The notes beneath the pieces are model-generated. The model was not told the DNA's origin and did not search any database. It worked only from the letters and a program-made list of their open reading frames with translations. The translations under genes and the position numbers were made by a program. Positions 7,749 to 16,911 of a DNA stretch of 63,535 bases are shown one piece after another. Position 1 is the stretch's first letter. Each line of letters begins with the position of its first letter. Where the stretch lies: the NCBI RefSeq assembly GCF_002321025.1, contig NZ_DCLL01000025.1:13032-76566 (forward strand), written 5' to 3'. This DNA comes from Acinetobacter lwoffii (GTDB taxonomy: Bacteria; Pseudomonadota; Gammaproteobacteria; Pseudomonadales; Moraxellaceae).

Positions 7749-7761
7749 GCGGTCTTTTTTT
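7732..7761. terminator. bidirectional intrinsic terminator
   Basis: A run of A, then GACCGC, loop CTAA (holding the nuclease stop codon), GCGGTC and a run of T. It serves both the nuclease gene and the convergent carboxylase gene. Confidence 0.9.
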
Positions 7762-7769
7762 CTAATTCC

Positions 7770-10700
7770 TCAAGCCACTGGCGCTAACGTAAACAACACC
7801 TGCCCCGTTTTCACCGTTTGCCCTTTTTCAATGGTAATCGCTTCAACCTTCATACGCTCAGGCGCAATAATCGGAATCTCAATCTTCATCGCTTCAATCA
7901 CTGCAAGCGTTGCACCTTCTTCCACAATATCCCCCGACTGACATTCAATTTTCCAAATTGAACCCGGCATATGCGATTCCACTGCACAACCACCTTCAGG
8001 CACTTCAACACCCTCACCATCATCCACGGCATCCAGGCTTTCAGAGACATATTCTGCAAGCCCTGCTTCATGCCAACGTTTACGCTCCGCATCAAAGTTG
8101 GCTTGTTGTACCGCTTTAAAGGCAGAAATAGATTCTTGATTTTCCGTTAAGAAGTCATTGTATTCTTTGAGGTTCAATACACCTTCTTCAATACGCAGTT
8201 TTAAACGACCCGCTTTAAAGTCCTCACGCATCTGCATCAACTCGGACTCAGACACTTCATAAAACTTAATTTGGTCAAAGAAGCGTAATAACCACGGCAT
8301 ACCTTGCTCAAAATCAGGGTTTTTACGGTATCGTGACCACATTTGCGAGGTACGACCGACAAACTGATAGCCACCCGGACCCTCCATACCGTAAACACAC
8401 ATATACGCACCGCCAATACCAACGGCATTTTCAGGTGTCCAGGTACGTGCAGGGTTATATTTGGTGGTAACCAAACGCTGACGCGGATCAAGCGGGGTCG
8501 CCACGGGCGCACCCAAATACACATCGCCCAAGCCCATGACCAAATAACTCGCGTTATAGACCACATCTTTCACGGCTTGTTTGTCTTTTAAGCCATTAAT
8601 ACGACGGATAAATTCGATATTGTCCGGACACCACGGCGCATCAGGTCGTACCGTTTGCATATAACGCTCAGTGGCAAGTTGTGTTTGTGAATCTTCCCAA
8701 GCTAGTGGTAAATACACGGTACGTGATGGCACTTGCATCTCGGTCACATCAGGCAGTTGTTCTTCAGCCACTTGAAGCATACGCAATAAATCAATCTGAT
8801 CGAGTTGGATCGAATCAAAATGTATTTGTAGCGAACGAATACCTGGAGTCAGGTCAATAATGCCTTGAATGTTTTGATCTTTGACCCATTGCATCAGCGC
8901 ATGAATACGGAAACGTAGGTTTAAATCTAAAACCAACTCGCCATATTCCACCAACATATAGTTATTGCCGGCAGGACGATACACCACATCAGGCGTGCCA
9001 TTTTGGCCTTTTAAGGTATCTAAAATGGAAGATTTTAAGGTGCTGATTTCAGGATAGAATGATTCATCAAAAGTGACGGCTTGCGTATCCTCAGCATTTA
9101 ATTGCGCATGATATTTTTCATTCAGCAATTTGGCTTGATGGTAGCTCACAGGCACAAATTTAACTTTATCACCGGCTTTGAGCTGACCCAATTTCCATAA
9201 TTCAGAATTGATCACCACCGCAGGGCACACGAAACCACCTAGGCTTGGACCATCAGGCCCAAGAATAATTGGCATATCCCCAGTAAAGTCGATCGCCCCA
9301 ATGGCATAGGCATTGTCATGAATATTGGATGGATGCAGACCCGCTTCACCACCATCCTGACGTGCCCATTCAGGTTTTGGACCAATCAAACGGATACCAG
9401 TACGGCTTGAGTTAAAGTGAATTTCAAACTCATTGGCAAAGAAAGTATCAATGTCGTTTTTGGTAAAGAAATCAGGTGCACCATGTGGACCATACATCAC
9501 CGCAATTTCCCAAGTATTTGAGAATGTTGGGATTTGATCTTCATTTAATGCTTTCACTTCATCGGATGTAAATGCCGTGATTGGAAGCATATCGCCAATC
9601 AATAAATTACGCCCTGCATGACCACCAAACTGACCTAAGGTAAAAGTCGCTTGTGAGCCTAAATATTCAGGCACATTCAGACCACCTTTAATGCCGATAT
9701 AAGTACGGCAACCTGTGGCGATCTTGCCACATTTGAGTACCTGACCTTTGCGCACATTCACAGTCTGCCACATCGGGACAGACACACCATCCAACGTCGA
9801 TGGCATATCACCACCTGCCAATACAATTTGACTATCACAATGGAATTTTAAGCTTGGGCCTTGCAAGGTACATTCGAGCCCTGCGGTATTTGGTGCATTG
9901 CCTAACAGTTGGTTCGCAACATTTAAAGACAACGGATCAATCGCACCTGATGGCGGTACGCCGACATCCCAATAGCCCAAACGGCCTGTGACATCTTGCA
10001 CGGCGGTTTGAATGCCTGCTTGAAGGACTTCAATCTTTTGGGTTTTCCACTCAAAGGTATTTAAGAAGCGTGTGGTTTGCGTGCCTGCTTTAAAGACCTC
10101 ACCCTCAATAATGTTTTGCAGATATTCAAGATTGGTTTCAATGCCGGCAACCGAAGTTTTAGCCAAAGTATCCGTCATGGCTTGAATGGCAGAATCACGA
10201 GAATCGCTTGTGACGATAATTTTGGCAATCATCGGGTCATAGAACGACGAGACATTGGAGCCGGTTTCTACCCAAGTTTCATTACGGGCATTGGCATCAA
10301 ATTCAACGTGAGTCAAAAGTCCAGCACTTGGTTGAAAGTTTTTGATTGGATCTTCAGCATAAAGACGCACTTGAATCGAATGACCTTGAGACTCAAGTGT
10401 TGATGTAGGTGCAACCCAATCGCTACTGCCTAAAGTCACCATCCATTCCACTAGATCGACACCAAAGACTTGCTCGGTTACACCATGCTCTACTTGTAGA
10501 CGGGTATTCACTTCCAAGAAATAGAATTCTTGGGTGTCGGTATCCATCACAAATTCAACGGTACCTGCCGAACGGTAATTCACCGATTGCATCAATTGAA
10601 TCGCGACATTTTGAATATAGGCACGTTGCGTATCGTTTAAATGTGGTGCAGGCGTTTCCTCAATGACTTTTTGGTTACGACGTTGCACCGAACAATCACG

Positions 10701-11375
10701 CTCGCCCAGTGCTAGAACTAAACCGTTGCCATCACCAAAGATTTGCACTTCGATATGACGAGCATTTTGTACGAATTTTTCTAAGTAAAGGCCTGCATCT
10801 TTAAAGTTGGCTTGCGCTAAATAAGACACGGTTGCATAAGCTTCTTTCAGCTCCTCCGCATTCCACACCAAACGCATGCCAATACCACCACCACCTGCGG
10901 TACTTTTCAGCATCACAGGATAGCCAATACGCTCAGCCTCAAGCAGGGCTTCAGCTTCATCAGCCAATAATTGGCTACCTGGCAATAACGGTACATTGGC
11001 TTGAATCGCCAATTCACGTGCAGTGTGTTTCAGACCAAATGCTTTCATTTGCTCGGCATTTGGGCCCAAGAACACAATGCCTTGTGCTTCACAGAGATTA
11101 CAGAATTCGGCATTTTCAGACAGGAAACCATAACCCGGATGAATCGCTTGCGCACCGGTTTGTTTTGCCACTTCTAAGATTTTATCGACGTTTAAATAGC
11201 TTTGACTTGCAGGTGCATCACCGATAAAGACGGCTTCATCCGCTAAAGTTACATGCAATGAATCACGATCGGCTTCTGAATAGACAGCTACTGATTGAAT
11301 GCCTAATTTTTTTAGGGTACGGATTACACGACACGCAATTGCACCACGGTTGGCGATGAGAACTTTATTAAACAT
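7770..11375 (-). CDS. biotin-dependent guanidine (urea) carboxylase
   Basis: A 1201-residue multidomain enzyme: biotin carboxylase domain at about 1-450 (KVLIANRGAIACR, ATP-grasp loop AGGGGIGM), allophanate-hydrolase-like carboxyltransferase domains at about 465-780 and 800-1010, and a C-terminal biotinyl domain with EAMKIE (biotinyl Lys1164). It carboxylates guanidine or urea with ATP and bicarbonate. Co-occurrence with two DUF1989 proteins and a guanidine-I riboswitch points to guanidine as the real substrate, as shown biochemically for such clusters. Asp696 in IDFTGD lies in the carboxyltransferase substrate region where, as I recall, eukaryotic urea carboxylases have Asn; this is only a hint. 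It starts three bases after the previous gene. Confidence 0.92.
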   Translation of the reverse strand: MFNKVLIANRGAIACRVIRTLKKLGIQSVAVYSEADRDSLHVTLADEAVFIGDAPASQSYLNVDKILEVAKQTGAQAIHPGYGFLSENAEFCNLCEAQGIVFLGPNAEQMKAFGLKHTARELAIQANVPLLPGSQLLADEAEALLEAERIGYPVMLKSTAGGGGIGMRLVWNAEELKEAYATVSYLAQANFKDAGLYLEKFVQNARHIEVQIFGDGNGLVLALGERDCSVQRRNQKVIEETPAPHLNDTQRAYIQNVAIQLMQSVNYRSAGTVEFVMDTDTQEFYFLEVNTRLQVEHGVTEQVFGVDLVEWMVTLGSSDWVAPTSTLESQGHSIQVRLYAEDPIKNFQPSAGLLTHVEFDANARNETWVETGSNVSSFYDPMIAKIIVTSDSRDSAIQAMTDTLAKTSVAGIETNLEYLQNIIEGEVFKAGTQTTRFLNTFEWKTQKIEVLQAGIQTAVQDVTGRLGYWDVGVPPSGAIDPLSLNVANQLLGNAPNTAGLECTLQGPSLKFHCDSQIVLAGGDMPSTLDGVSVPMWQTVNVRKGQVLKCGKIATGCRTYIGIKGGLNVPEYLGSQATFTLGQFGGHAGRNLLIGDMLPITAFTSDEVKALNEDQIPTFSNTWEIAVMYGPHGAPDFFTKNDIDTFFANEFEIHFNSSRTGIRLIGPKPEWARQDGGEAGLHPSNIHDNAYAIGAIDFTGDMPIILGPDGPSLGGFVCPAVVINSELWKLGQLKAGDKVKFVPVSYHQAKLLNEKYHAQLNAEDTQAVTFDESFYPEISTLKSSILDTLKGQNGTPDVVYRPAGNNYMLVEYGELVLDLNLRFRIHALMQWVKDQNIQGIIDLTPGIRSLQIHFDSIQLDQIDLLRMLQVAEEQLPDVTEMQVPSRTVYLPLAWEDSQTQLATERYMQTVRPDAPWCPDNIEFIRRINGLKDKQAVKDVVYNASYLVMGLGDVYLGAPVATPLDPRQRLVTTKYNPARTWTPENAVGIGGAYMCVYGMEGPGGYQFVGRTSQMWSRYRKNPDFEQGMPWLLRFFDQIKFYEVSESELMQMREDFKAGRLKLRIEEGVLNLKEYNDFLTENQESISAFKAVQQANFDAERKRWHEAGLAEYVSESLDAVDDGEGVEVPEGGCAVESHMPGSIWKIECQSGDIVEEGATLAVIEAMKIEIPIIAPERMKVEAITIEKGQTVKTGQVLFTLAPVA

Positions 11376-11378
11376 GGC

Positions 11379-12029
11379 TTATTCCTCGCCTTCACGGACA
11401 ATCAGTTGAATTTTAGTTGGGTTATAGGCATTACATGGGTTATTCAGTTGTGGGCAGTTGGAGATGAGTACGATCAAATCCATCTCGGCTTTCACTTCGA
11501 CATATTTACCTGGTGCAGAAATACCATCATCAAATTTCAGGTGACCCTCTGAAGTCACAGGTACATTCATAAAGAAGTTAATGTTTGGACCGATATGACG
11601 CACGTTTAATCCGTGCTTTTTGGCAATCGGATGTTGTGATAGCGCAATCATGAAATTGTTACGGCAACTGTGCATTGGATATTTATCGTGGGCATAACGT
11701 ACCGTGTTACTTTCACACGAACATGCACCGCCTAAAGTGTCATGACGACCACAGTTGTCATCGTTAATAATGGCGATTTTATTGCCAAAATTGGTATAAA
11801 GCGTTGTACCTTTCTCTAAATAAATTTGACGATTCATCGCCAAAGTATCGGTTGCGCTATAACGCTCTTCAGGGTTAGAAGCAGAAATAAATAAGGTATC
11901 TACCGCTTGGTTGCCTTCAAGGTCGACAATACGGAAGTACTGACCTTTTTTGACTTCACACATCCACGCTTCACCGGCAGGACAAACTTCGCTGAGTACT
12001 GATTTTTCTAGGTTTACGAGTGCAGTCAT
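11379..12029 (-). CDS. urea carboxylase-associated protein 1 (DUF1989), carboxyguanidine deiminase subunit
   Basis: A 216-residue cytoplasmic DUF1989 protein. In guanidine-degrading bacteria the two associated DUF1989 proteins form carboxyguanidine deiminase (CgdAB), converting carboxyguanidine to allophanate. Conserved Cys and His clusters that could bind metal are visible: GACSCESN, MHSCRNN and SNCPQLNNPCN. GNQAVDTLF is the family core segment. A strong AAGGGGAA ribosome site precedes the ATG. It sits 11 bases after its partner and three bases before the carboxylase. I leave the symbol empty because I cannot tell which subunit is named A. Confidence 0.88.
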   Translation of the reverse strand: MTALVNLEKSVLSEVCPAGEAWMCEVKKGQYFRIVDLEGNQAVDTLFISASNPEERYSATDTLAMNRQIYLEKGTTLYTNFGNKIAIINDDNCGRHDTLGGACSCESNTVRYAHDKYPMHSCRNNFMIALSQHPIAKKHGLNVRHIGPNINFFMNVPVTSEGHLKFDDGISAPGKYVEVKAEMDLIVLISNCPQLNNPCNAYNPTKIQLIVREGEE

Positions 12030-12040
12030 GATTATTCCCC

Positions 12041-12778
12041 TTAAGCAGTTAAAGCGTAGTAGCGGTTATTATTTTGGAACGCACGCTGATTTTGCGGGCA
12101 TGAATCACGGCAGACATCGGTGTCGCCTAAAGGAAGCGCTTTAAAGAGTGAGAGCTGAATATCGGCAGGTGTATATTCAGTAGAATTGTCTAAGGCATGT
12201 GGTGCACTGGATAAAAACACCAAACAATCCATTTCAAAACGTAGTTCAATCACCTGATCAGTATTGTCAGATACGACATAAGACAAGTTACCGTTGTCAT
12301 CTGGTTGCACTTTAGAGAATAGATTTAAAGTATTGCTAAGATCGGTCGCAGATAATCCAAATTTGGTCATCTCTAAAAGCAAACTGTCTTTGCCATTGCG
12401 GTACATGTCGTTACGCGCATCTTGAAACGTTTGCGTACCAAACTGTTGTTCGATTTGCTGTGCTGTGCTTGGCGCACAAAAGGCATCGTTCCAACCGTGA
12501 TCATCTTTCACAATGGATACCATCGCGCGTCCAAGGTCAGACGCTAAAATATGCCCTGTACTTAAAAATGCCGTGTGTTGTGCTTTTAAGCTATCTGGCA
12601 TGTTATAGGCTTCAAGCTTGTCTTCGCTATTTACACAAAACAGTGAAACATTGGCATTCGCGCCTAAAGATTTGAGTTGTAAAACTGCGCCACGCTGAAT
12701 GCGTGCTGACCAGTGGTGTCCACCCGGTATACGTTCAGTCCAGAGGACTTGATCTTCGTGATAAGTAGTTGTGCTCAT
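12041..12778 (-). CDS. urea carboxylase-associated protein 2 (DUF1989), carboxyguanidine deiminase subunit
   Basis: A 245-residue DUF1989 protein, first gene of the riboswitch-controlled operon, with family segments IPGGHHWSARIQRG and a Cys pair near the end (VCRDSCPQN). The open frame extends upstream to 13006, but that extension runs through the riboswitch and the sigma-54-type promoter, so the true start must be ATG 12778 (MSTTTYHEDQ) or ATG 12784 two codons upstream. A GGGATGG stretch precedes both. It is expected to form the deiminase complex with the downstream DUF1989 protein. Confidence 0.88.
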   Translation of the reverse strand: MSTTTYHEDQVLWTERIPGGHHWSARIQRGAVLQLKSLGANANVSLFCVNSEDKLEAYNMPDSLKAQHTAFLSTGHILASDLGRAMVSIVKDDHGWNDAFCAPSTAQQIEQQFGTQTFQDARNDMYRNGKDSLLLEMTKFGLSATDLSNTLNLFSKVQPDDNGNLSYVVSDNTDQVIELRFEMDCLVFLSSAPHALDNSTEYTPADIQLSLFKALPLGDTDVCRDSCPQNQRAFQNNNRYYALTA

Positions 12779-12800
12779 ATGCATCCATCCCAATCTTGTA

Positions 12801-12909
12801 CGGTTTACCTCCCGGGCTTTTATCCCTCCGTGTAGCTTGAGCTTGAAACTTAAGCCGTGAACTCTCGGTCGCAGACCTACATGAATCTTCATGTATCGGA
12901 ACCCTAGAT
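12801..12909 (-). ncRNA. guanidine-I (ykkC) riboswitch
   Basis: Reading the minus strand, the hallmark conserved blocks occur in the right order: CTAGGGTTCCG, a hairpin with arms TACATGAA and TTCATGTA, GGTC and CCGAGAG, a variable stem, then ACGGAGGGATAAAAGCCC followed by GGGAGGT. These are the invariant segments of the ykkC class that binds guanidinium. It lies directly upstream of the DUF1989/carboxylase operon. I see no clear terminator between aptamer and start codon, so control may be at translation, as the aptamer ends about 20-25 bases before the start codon. Confidence 0.95.
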
Positions 12910-12932
12910 CACTGTATGATTGAGTAGATAGA

Positions 12933-12949
12933 TGCAAAGGACGTGCCAA
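12933..12949 (-). promoter_or_regulatory. sigma-54-type promoter of the guanidine carboxylase operon
   Basis: Minus strand TTGGCACGTCCTTTGCA, an almost perfect match to the sigma-54 consensus (TGGCACG, four bases, TTGCA) with ten bases between GG and GC. The predicted start point near 12921 is about a dozen bases before the first conserved riboswitch block. Confidence 0.85.
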
Positions 12950-13050
12950 ACTGGTAATACTATTTTTTATATTCGTAATACTTTTTTTTGAGATAGAACT
13001 GATCACTTCAGGTGCAAGGCTCTGAAAAAGGCATCAAGATGTACCAAAAT

Positions 13051-13075
13051 AAAAAAATCCCGGCTTGAACCGGGA
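13051..13075 (-). terminator. intrinsic terminator of the LysR gene
   Basis: TCCCGG, loop CTTGAA, CCGGGA; on the minus strand a run of seven T follows the stem. Confidence 0.8.
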
Positions 13076-13124
13076 GTTTAAAATCTAGAGATGAGAACTC
13101 AATCAAACTATTTAAGTTGTAGAG

Positions 13125-14018
13125 TTATTTACTTAAAATCTCATGCAGCATATTGCGTAACCATTGATGGCTGGTTTTATGATGACAGGACATATGCCAA
13201 TACTGCTTTACGGAATAGGTCGGGAACGCAATTGGCGCATTAAAGATCTTGAGATTGCCACGTGATAACAGGACTTCACTCAAATAATAAGGCACGGTCG
13301 CAATCGCATCGGTTTCCTGCACTACCAGTCCGACTCCCAGATAACTTGGCAGACGCATTAGAATGTCACGCTTAAGTTCCAGATTCAGCAATTCATTTTC
13401 AATATGGTAATGCCCCATCCCGGCATCAATATCGATATGGGTTTCATGTAAATACTCTTCGGTCGTGATGCTGTCATCCGTGAGCCGCGGATGGTCTTTC
13501 GCCGCGATCACCACATAATATTGTTCAAACAGTTTCTGCTGATAAAAGCCATTCTCCAGATTTGGCAAGAAGCCCAAAGCCAGATCAATCTCACCATTGG
13601 CCATTTGATAACTGGTTTCCGATGTAATCGGACGCACATTCAGACGGATATGGGATGCATGCTGCTTCAGATACTGGGAAATTTTTGGCAATAACACCAG
13701 ATGCGATACATCGGTCATCGCCAGTGTAAAGCGCTGCTGTGAAGTGACCTGATCAAAATTGATCGTAAAATTATTGATTGCTTCAACTTTGCTCAGTGCT
13801 TCGCTGACCAAGGGAAAGAGCTGTTTGGACAGATCCGTAGGTAGCATCTCATTGCCAATACGTAAAAATAAAGGATCACCATAATGCTGGCGAATTTTAT
13901 TCAGCAGATTGCTCACCGCTGGCTGGCTCATATCTAAATGATCGGCTGCCTGAGATACGTTTTTAAATTTATAGACATAATAAAAAATACTGAGCAATTT
14001 ACAGTCAAGTTCAAACAC
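13125..14018 (-). CDS. LysR-family transcriptional regulator
   Basis: A 297-residue LysR protein: N-terminal winged helix (VSQAADHLDMSQPAVSNLLNKIRQ, about 20-43) and a periplasmic-binding-like effector domain from about 90. The start MFELDCKLLSIFYYV resembles the NodD/LeuO/PcpR branch rather than CatM. It is transcribed toward the guanidine operon but ends at its own terminator. The target genes are not evident: both the guanidine operon and the divergent HAD gene are possible, and the former already has riboswitch and sigma-54 control. Confidence 0.88.
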   Translation of the reverse strand: MFELDCKLLSIFYYVYKFKNVSQAADHLDMSQPAVSNLLNKIRQHYGDPLFLRIGNEMLPTDLSKQLFPLVSEALSKVEAINNFTINFDQVTSQQRFTLAMTDVSHLVLLPKISQYLKQHASHIRLNVRPITSETSYQMANGEIDLALGFLPNLENGFYQQKLFEQYYVVIAAKDHPRLTDDSITTEEYLHETHIDIDAGMGHYHIENELLNLELKRDILMRLPSYLGVGLVVQETDAIATVPYYLSEVLLSRGNLKIFNAPIAFPTYSVKQYWHMSCHHKTSHQWLRNMLHEILSK

Positions 14019-14299
14019 AGAAATACATTTCCTTTAACTTTCTCATCATTCGGACAGGTCTTTCATCCGCATAAGTCTATTGAGGGTCAGATTAAAATAT
14101 AACACTTCGCAACTATTTTCAGGATTAAACTCGCTGTAATTTTCCGTAAATAAATACTTTTAACAGTTGAATAAATCCATTAAAAAGTCCCTTAGCGTAA
14201 AATTTCCAGCCCGGTTTGCTCAGGTCAGTTAAACATTTAAATCGTATGCGATATACTCAGCCCCACCGAATAAATGGTAAAAATACAGAGAAATCTTAT

Positions 14300-15022
14300 A
14301 TGTTTCAGGGTAAAAAGCTGGTCTGTTTTGATCTGGATGGTACGTTAATTGATTCCGTAGGCATTTGGAATCAGGTCGATGCAGCCCTGATTGATGAGCT
14401 CTCCAACAGAAAAGTCGATTTACATGAGATTCAGCAACAACGCGATCTTCAACTTACCGCTTTGAAACATAGGTCAGATCCTTATTTGGAATATTGTGAA
14501 TTTTTAAAAGAACAATACGGTTTTGAACCAGCTAAAGAAGAAGTAAAAAATCGTCGTTATACAATTTCCCGACATTTTCTGGATCATATCGTCGAATTGA
14601 AACCTCAGGCAGACCTTCTGATTCAAGCTTTAAAACAGCAACAGATATCACTGGCTTTGACCACCACCACCAGTTTATTCAATGTACAGCGCTATCAGGA
14701 TAACAATCGAAATATTAATTCTAAAATCAGCTTTGATGAGGACTTTTCCTTGATTCTCACCCGTGAAAATGTCCAGAACATTAAACCTCATCCCGAAGTT
14801 TATCTGAATGTTTTGCAAGCCTTTAACCTTCGACCTGAGGAATGTCTAATTATTGAAGACTCTCTAGTCGGTGTAGAAGCAGCCAATCATGCGGGCATCG
14901 AGGTAGTGGCAATGTATGACCAGCACTCCGCTCATGAAATAGATTTGATCAAAGCCAAAGCAAATTATTATGTCGAAAATTTTGCTGAATTATTAAGTTC
15001 ATTCAATAACAACATCCACTAA
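14300..15022 (+). CDS. HAD-superfamily hydrolase, phosphoglycolate phosphatase-like
   Basis: A 240-residue cytoplasmic phosphatase. The motifs are in order: motif I DLDGTLID (Asp11 nucleophile, Asp13), motif II TTTTS, motif III Lys in KPHPE and motif IV EDSLVGVEAA. A helical cap domain lies between motifs I and II. I chose ATG 14300 because motif I then begins about ten residues in, as is usual; an upstream start at 14216 adds an unlikely basic leader. The substrate is unknown, with small sugar phosphates the usual choice in this subfamily. Confidence 0.82.
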   Translation: MFQGKKLVCFDLDGTLIDSVGIWNQVDAALIDELSNRKVDLHEIQQQRDLQLTALKHRSDPYLEYCEFLKEQYGFEPAKEEVKNRRYTISRHFLDHIVELKPQADLLIQALKQQQISLALTTTTSLFNVQRYQDNNRNINSKISFDEDFSLILTRENVQNIKPHPEVYLNVLQAFNLRPEECLIIEDSLVGVEAANHAGIEVVAMYDQHSAHEIDLIKAKANYYVENFAELLSSFNNNIH

Positions 15023-15024
15023 AA

Positions 15025-15059
15025 AAGATGCCATGAAGCATCCTTGTTCATGACATCTT
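15025..15059. terminator. hairpin between convergent genes, possible terminator
   Basis: Arms AAGATG-c-CATGAA and TTCATG-a-CATCTT around a nine-base loop. It has no long T run, so its strength as a terminator is uncertain. Confidence 0.45.
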
Positions 15060-15091
15060 GAATACTATTTGTGGCTTAAAAATCTTGCTGA

Positions 15092-15442
15092 CTATTTGGC
15101 TTTTTTATAGATTGAGCCTGAACCAACCAGATTTCCGGTTTTCTCATCGATTGCAAAATCGACCATACCTGCACCTGCGTTCAACTGAAGCATGCCATTT
15201 TCGTTCACTGCAGCGGGCATTGGATTCTTTTTCTCGGTTTTACCGGTTTCCTTATCTTTGATCGTATTGGTAATCAGATAATTTTCACCATTTTTTGAAA
15301 TAACCAGAATATTTTCAAGTTTTGGATTTTCCACGGTGTTTTTCCAGTTGCCCTGATAATCTGGTGCGGGTGCTTCAGTGGTGTTACAAGCAGTTAAAAG
15401 TACTAATAATGGAATTGCTGAAAAATATTTAAGATGTTTCAA
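15092..15442 (-). CDS. small lipoprotein of unknown function
   Basis: A 116-residue exported protein with a lipoprotein signal: MKHLKYFSAIPLLVLLTAC, lipidated at Cys19, followed by an Asn/Thr/Pro-rich linker. The mature part is short, polar and probably beta-rich (YQGNWKNTV, GNLVGSGSIY), like small Acinetobacter lipoproteins of unknown role. It is monocistronic, convergent with the HAD gene. No functional clue comes from neighbours. Confidence 0.8.
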   Translation of the reverse strand: MKHLKYFSAIPLLVLLTACNTTEAPAPDYQGNWKNTVENPKLENILVISKNGENYLITNTIKDKETGKTEKKNPMPAAVNENGMLQLNAGAGMVDFAIDEKTGNLVGSGSIYKKAK

Positions 15443-15628
15443 AACTGAGACCTTAAGTGTAACGACGCGGCCATTATAGAGAGAAGCCCTTAGGGCTGAA
15501 GCAGGTTGTTGTAGGCAAAGCGTTTCAGCAGTACTGGATCTGTTTTGCTTTCGTCATTTTTTGAAATCTGTATCCATATTTTATTCATAAACAGGAGGAT
15601 TTTAATGATATTGAATCTGATAAAGGTC

Positions 15629-15668
15629 AAAAAAAATTCCTCAATAGACCATCCAAATCTATTGAGGA
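15629..15668 (-). terminator. intrinsic terminator of the desaturase operon
   Basis: CTCAATAGA and TCTATTGAG arms, followed on the minus strand by eight T. It lies just downstream of the desaturase stop. Confidence 0.75.
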
Positions 15669-15702
15669 GTACCAAAACGGTAAAATAAGTAAAGCTTAAA
15701 AA

Positions 15703-16869
15703 TTATGACAATAGTTTCGCTTTAAAGTAGTTGAATACAGATTTGGCAGCATGGTTTTTTTCAACCACCTGCTCAGTCCAGTGATTCGGTAGAGAACATT
15801 TAGCGAGACCTACCCAAACGGTAGAAAACTGCTTGATGAAACTCGCTTCGTTATAATGAATGCCATATTCTTCACAGAGCGCTTTAACTTTTGGCGCAAC
15901 CTGCGCATAGCGATTGGCCGGCATATCCGGAAACAGGTGATGCTCAATTTGATGGCTCAAATTACCACTCAAAATATGCAGCCAGGTCGTCCCGCTAAAA
16001 TTGCTCGAACCACGAATCTGGCGCAGATACCACTCGGCACGGGTTTCATCGTCGGTATTATCCATTTCAAAGGTTTCAGCATCTTCAGTGAAATGACCGT
16101 TAAAAATGACGGCAGAAGCCCATAGACTGCGAATCACATTGGCCACCGCATTTCCGGTAAATACCGGAATGGCATTTGGCCCGGCAATGATCGGGAAAAA
16201 TACATAATCTTTTAACACCTGACGGCGCATTTTTTGGCGCAAAGGTGCTGCTTCTTCCCAAACTTCTTTCCAGGTCTTGGTTTTATAAGCAATCACGTCT
16301 TCCAAATGCAGGCGTTGCAGGCCAACATACCATTCGAAAAACACCATTAACTGAATGCCCAATGGAATATTGAACAGAAAGCGTGGTTCCCATTTTTGCG
16401 ATTCACTAACTCGAATTAGCCCATAACCCACATCATGATCCATCCCCACAATATTGGTATAAGTATGATGAATATAGTTGTGCGTGTATTTCCAGTCATC
16501 GCCAGTTGAAATCGTATCCCAGTCATACGTCACACCGTTCAGACTCGGATCATTCATCCAGTCAAACTGGCCATGCATGACATTGTGGCCGAGTTCCATA
16601 TTTTCCACGATTTTGGAAAGACCGAGCAGACCTGTCCCCGCCAGCCATACCGGTGGCAACCAGCCGGCAAACATCAGCATGCCACGTGAGGCAATTTCGC
16701 TATAGCGGACAAAGTTGCGGATTTTATAAATATATTCGGCGTCTTTTTCCCCCAGATCATCCATGACCTCGCGGCGGATTGCATCGACCTTGGCACCGAA
16801 TTCCTCAATCTGTTCCGGACTGAGAAATTGGCTTTTGCTATGTCGTTTAAAATCAATTTGCATATTCAT
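15703..16869 (-). CDS. membrane fatty-acid desaturase
   Basis: A 388-residue di-iron membrane desaturase. The three histidine boxes are complete: GHNVMHGQ (His95, His99), THNYIHHT (130-135) and HQIEHHLFPD near the C terminus; two hydrophobic hairpins lie around 60-90 and 180-240. The last box with Gln-x-x-His-His is typical of acyl-lipid/front-end type desaturases. It introduces a double bond into fatty acyl chains using O2 and electrons from the reductase encoded 42 bases upstream in the same operon, an arrangement like Pseudomonas desC-desB. Substrate position is unknown. Confidence 0.9.
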   Translation of the reverse strand: MNMQIDFKRHSKSQFLSPEQIEEFGAKVDAIRREVMDDLGEKDAEYIYKIRNFVRYSEIASRGMLMFAGWLPPVWLAGTGLLGLSKIVENMELGHNVMHGQFDWMNDPSLNGVTYDWDTISTGDDWKYTHNYIHHTYTNIVGMDHDVGYGLIRVSESQKWEPRFLFNIPLGIQLMVFFEWYVGLQRLHLEDVIAYKTKTWKEVWEEAAPLRQKMRRQVLKDYVFFPIIAGPNAIPVFTGNAVANVIRSLWASAVIFNGHFTEDAETFEMDNTDDETRAEWYLRQIRGSSNFSGTTWLHILSGNLSHQIEHHLFPDMPANRYAQVAPKVKALCEEYGIHYNEASFIKQFSTVWVGLAKCSLPNHWTEQVVEKNHAAKSVFNYFKAKLLS

Positions 16870-16911
16870 GGGAGCACCTTCTTATAGTTTAATTAATGGC
16901 TTATCAATAGT

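Noticed and set aside
12785..13006. 74-codon N-terminal extension of the DUF1989 protein
   Set aside because: It covers the riboswitch and the sigma-54-type promoter and has no family match; the protein starts at 12778 or 12784.
15490..15675. 61-residue frame on the minus strand
   Set aside because: Runs through the desaturase terminator, has no ribosome site and no recognisable features.
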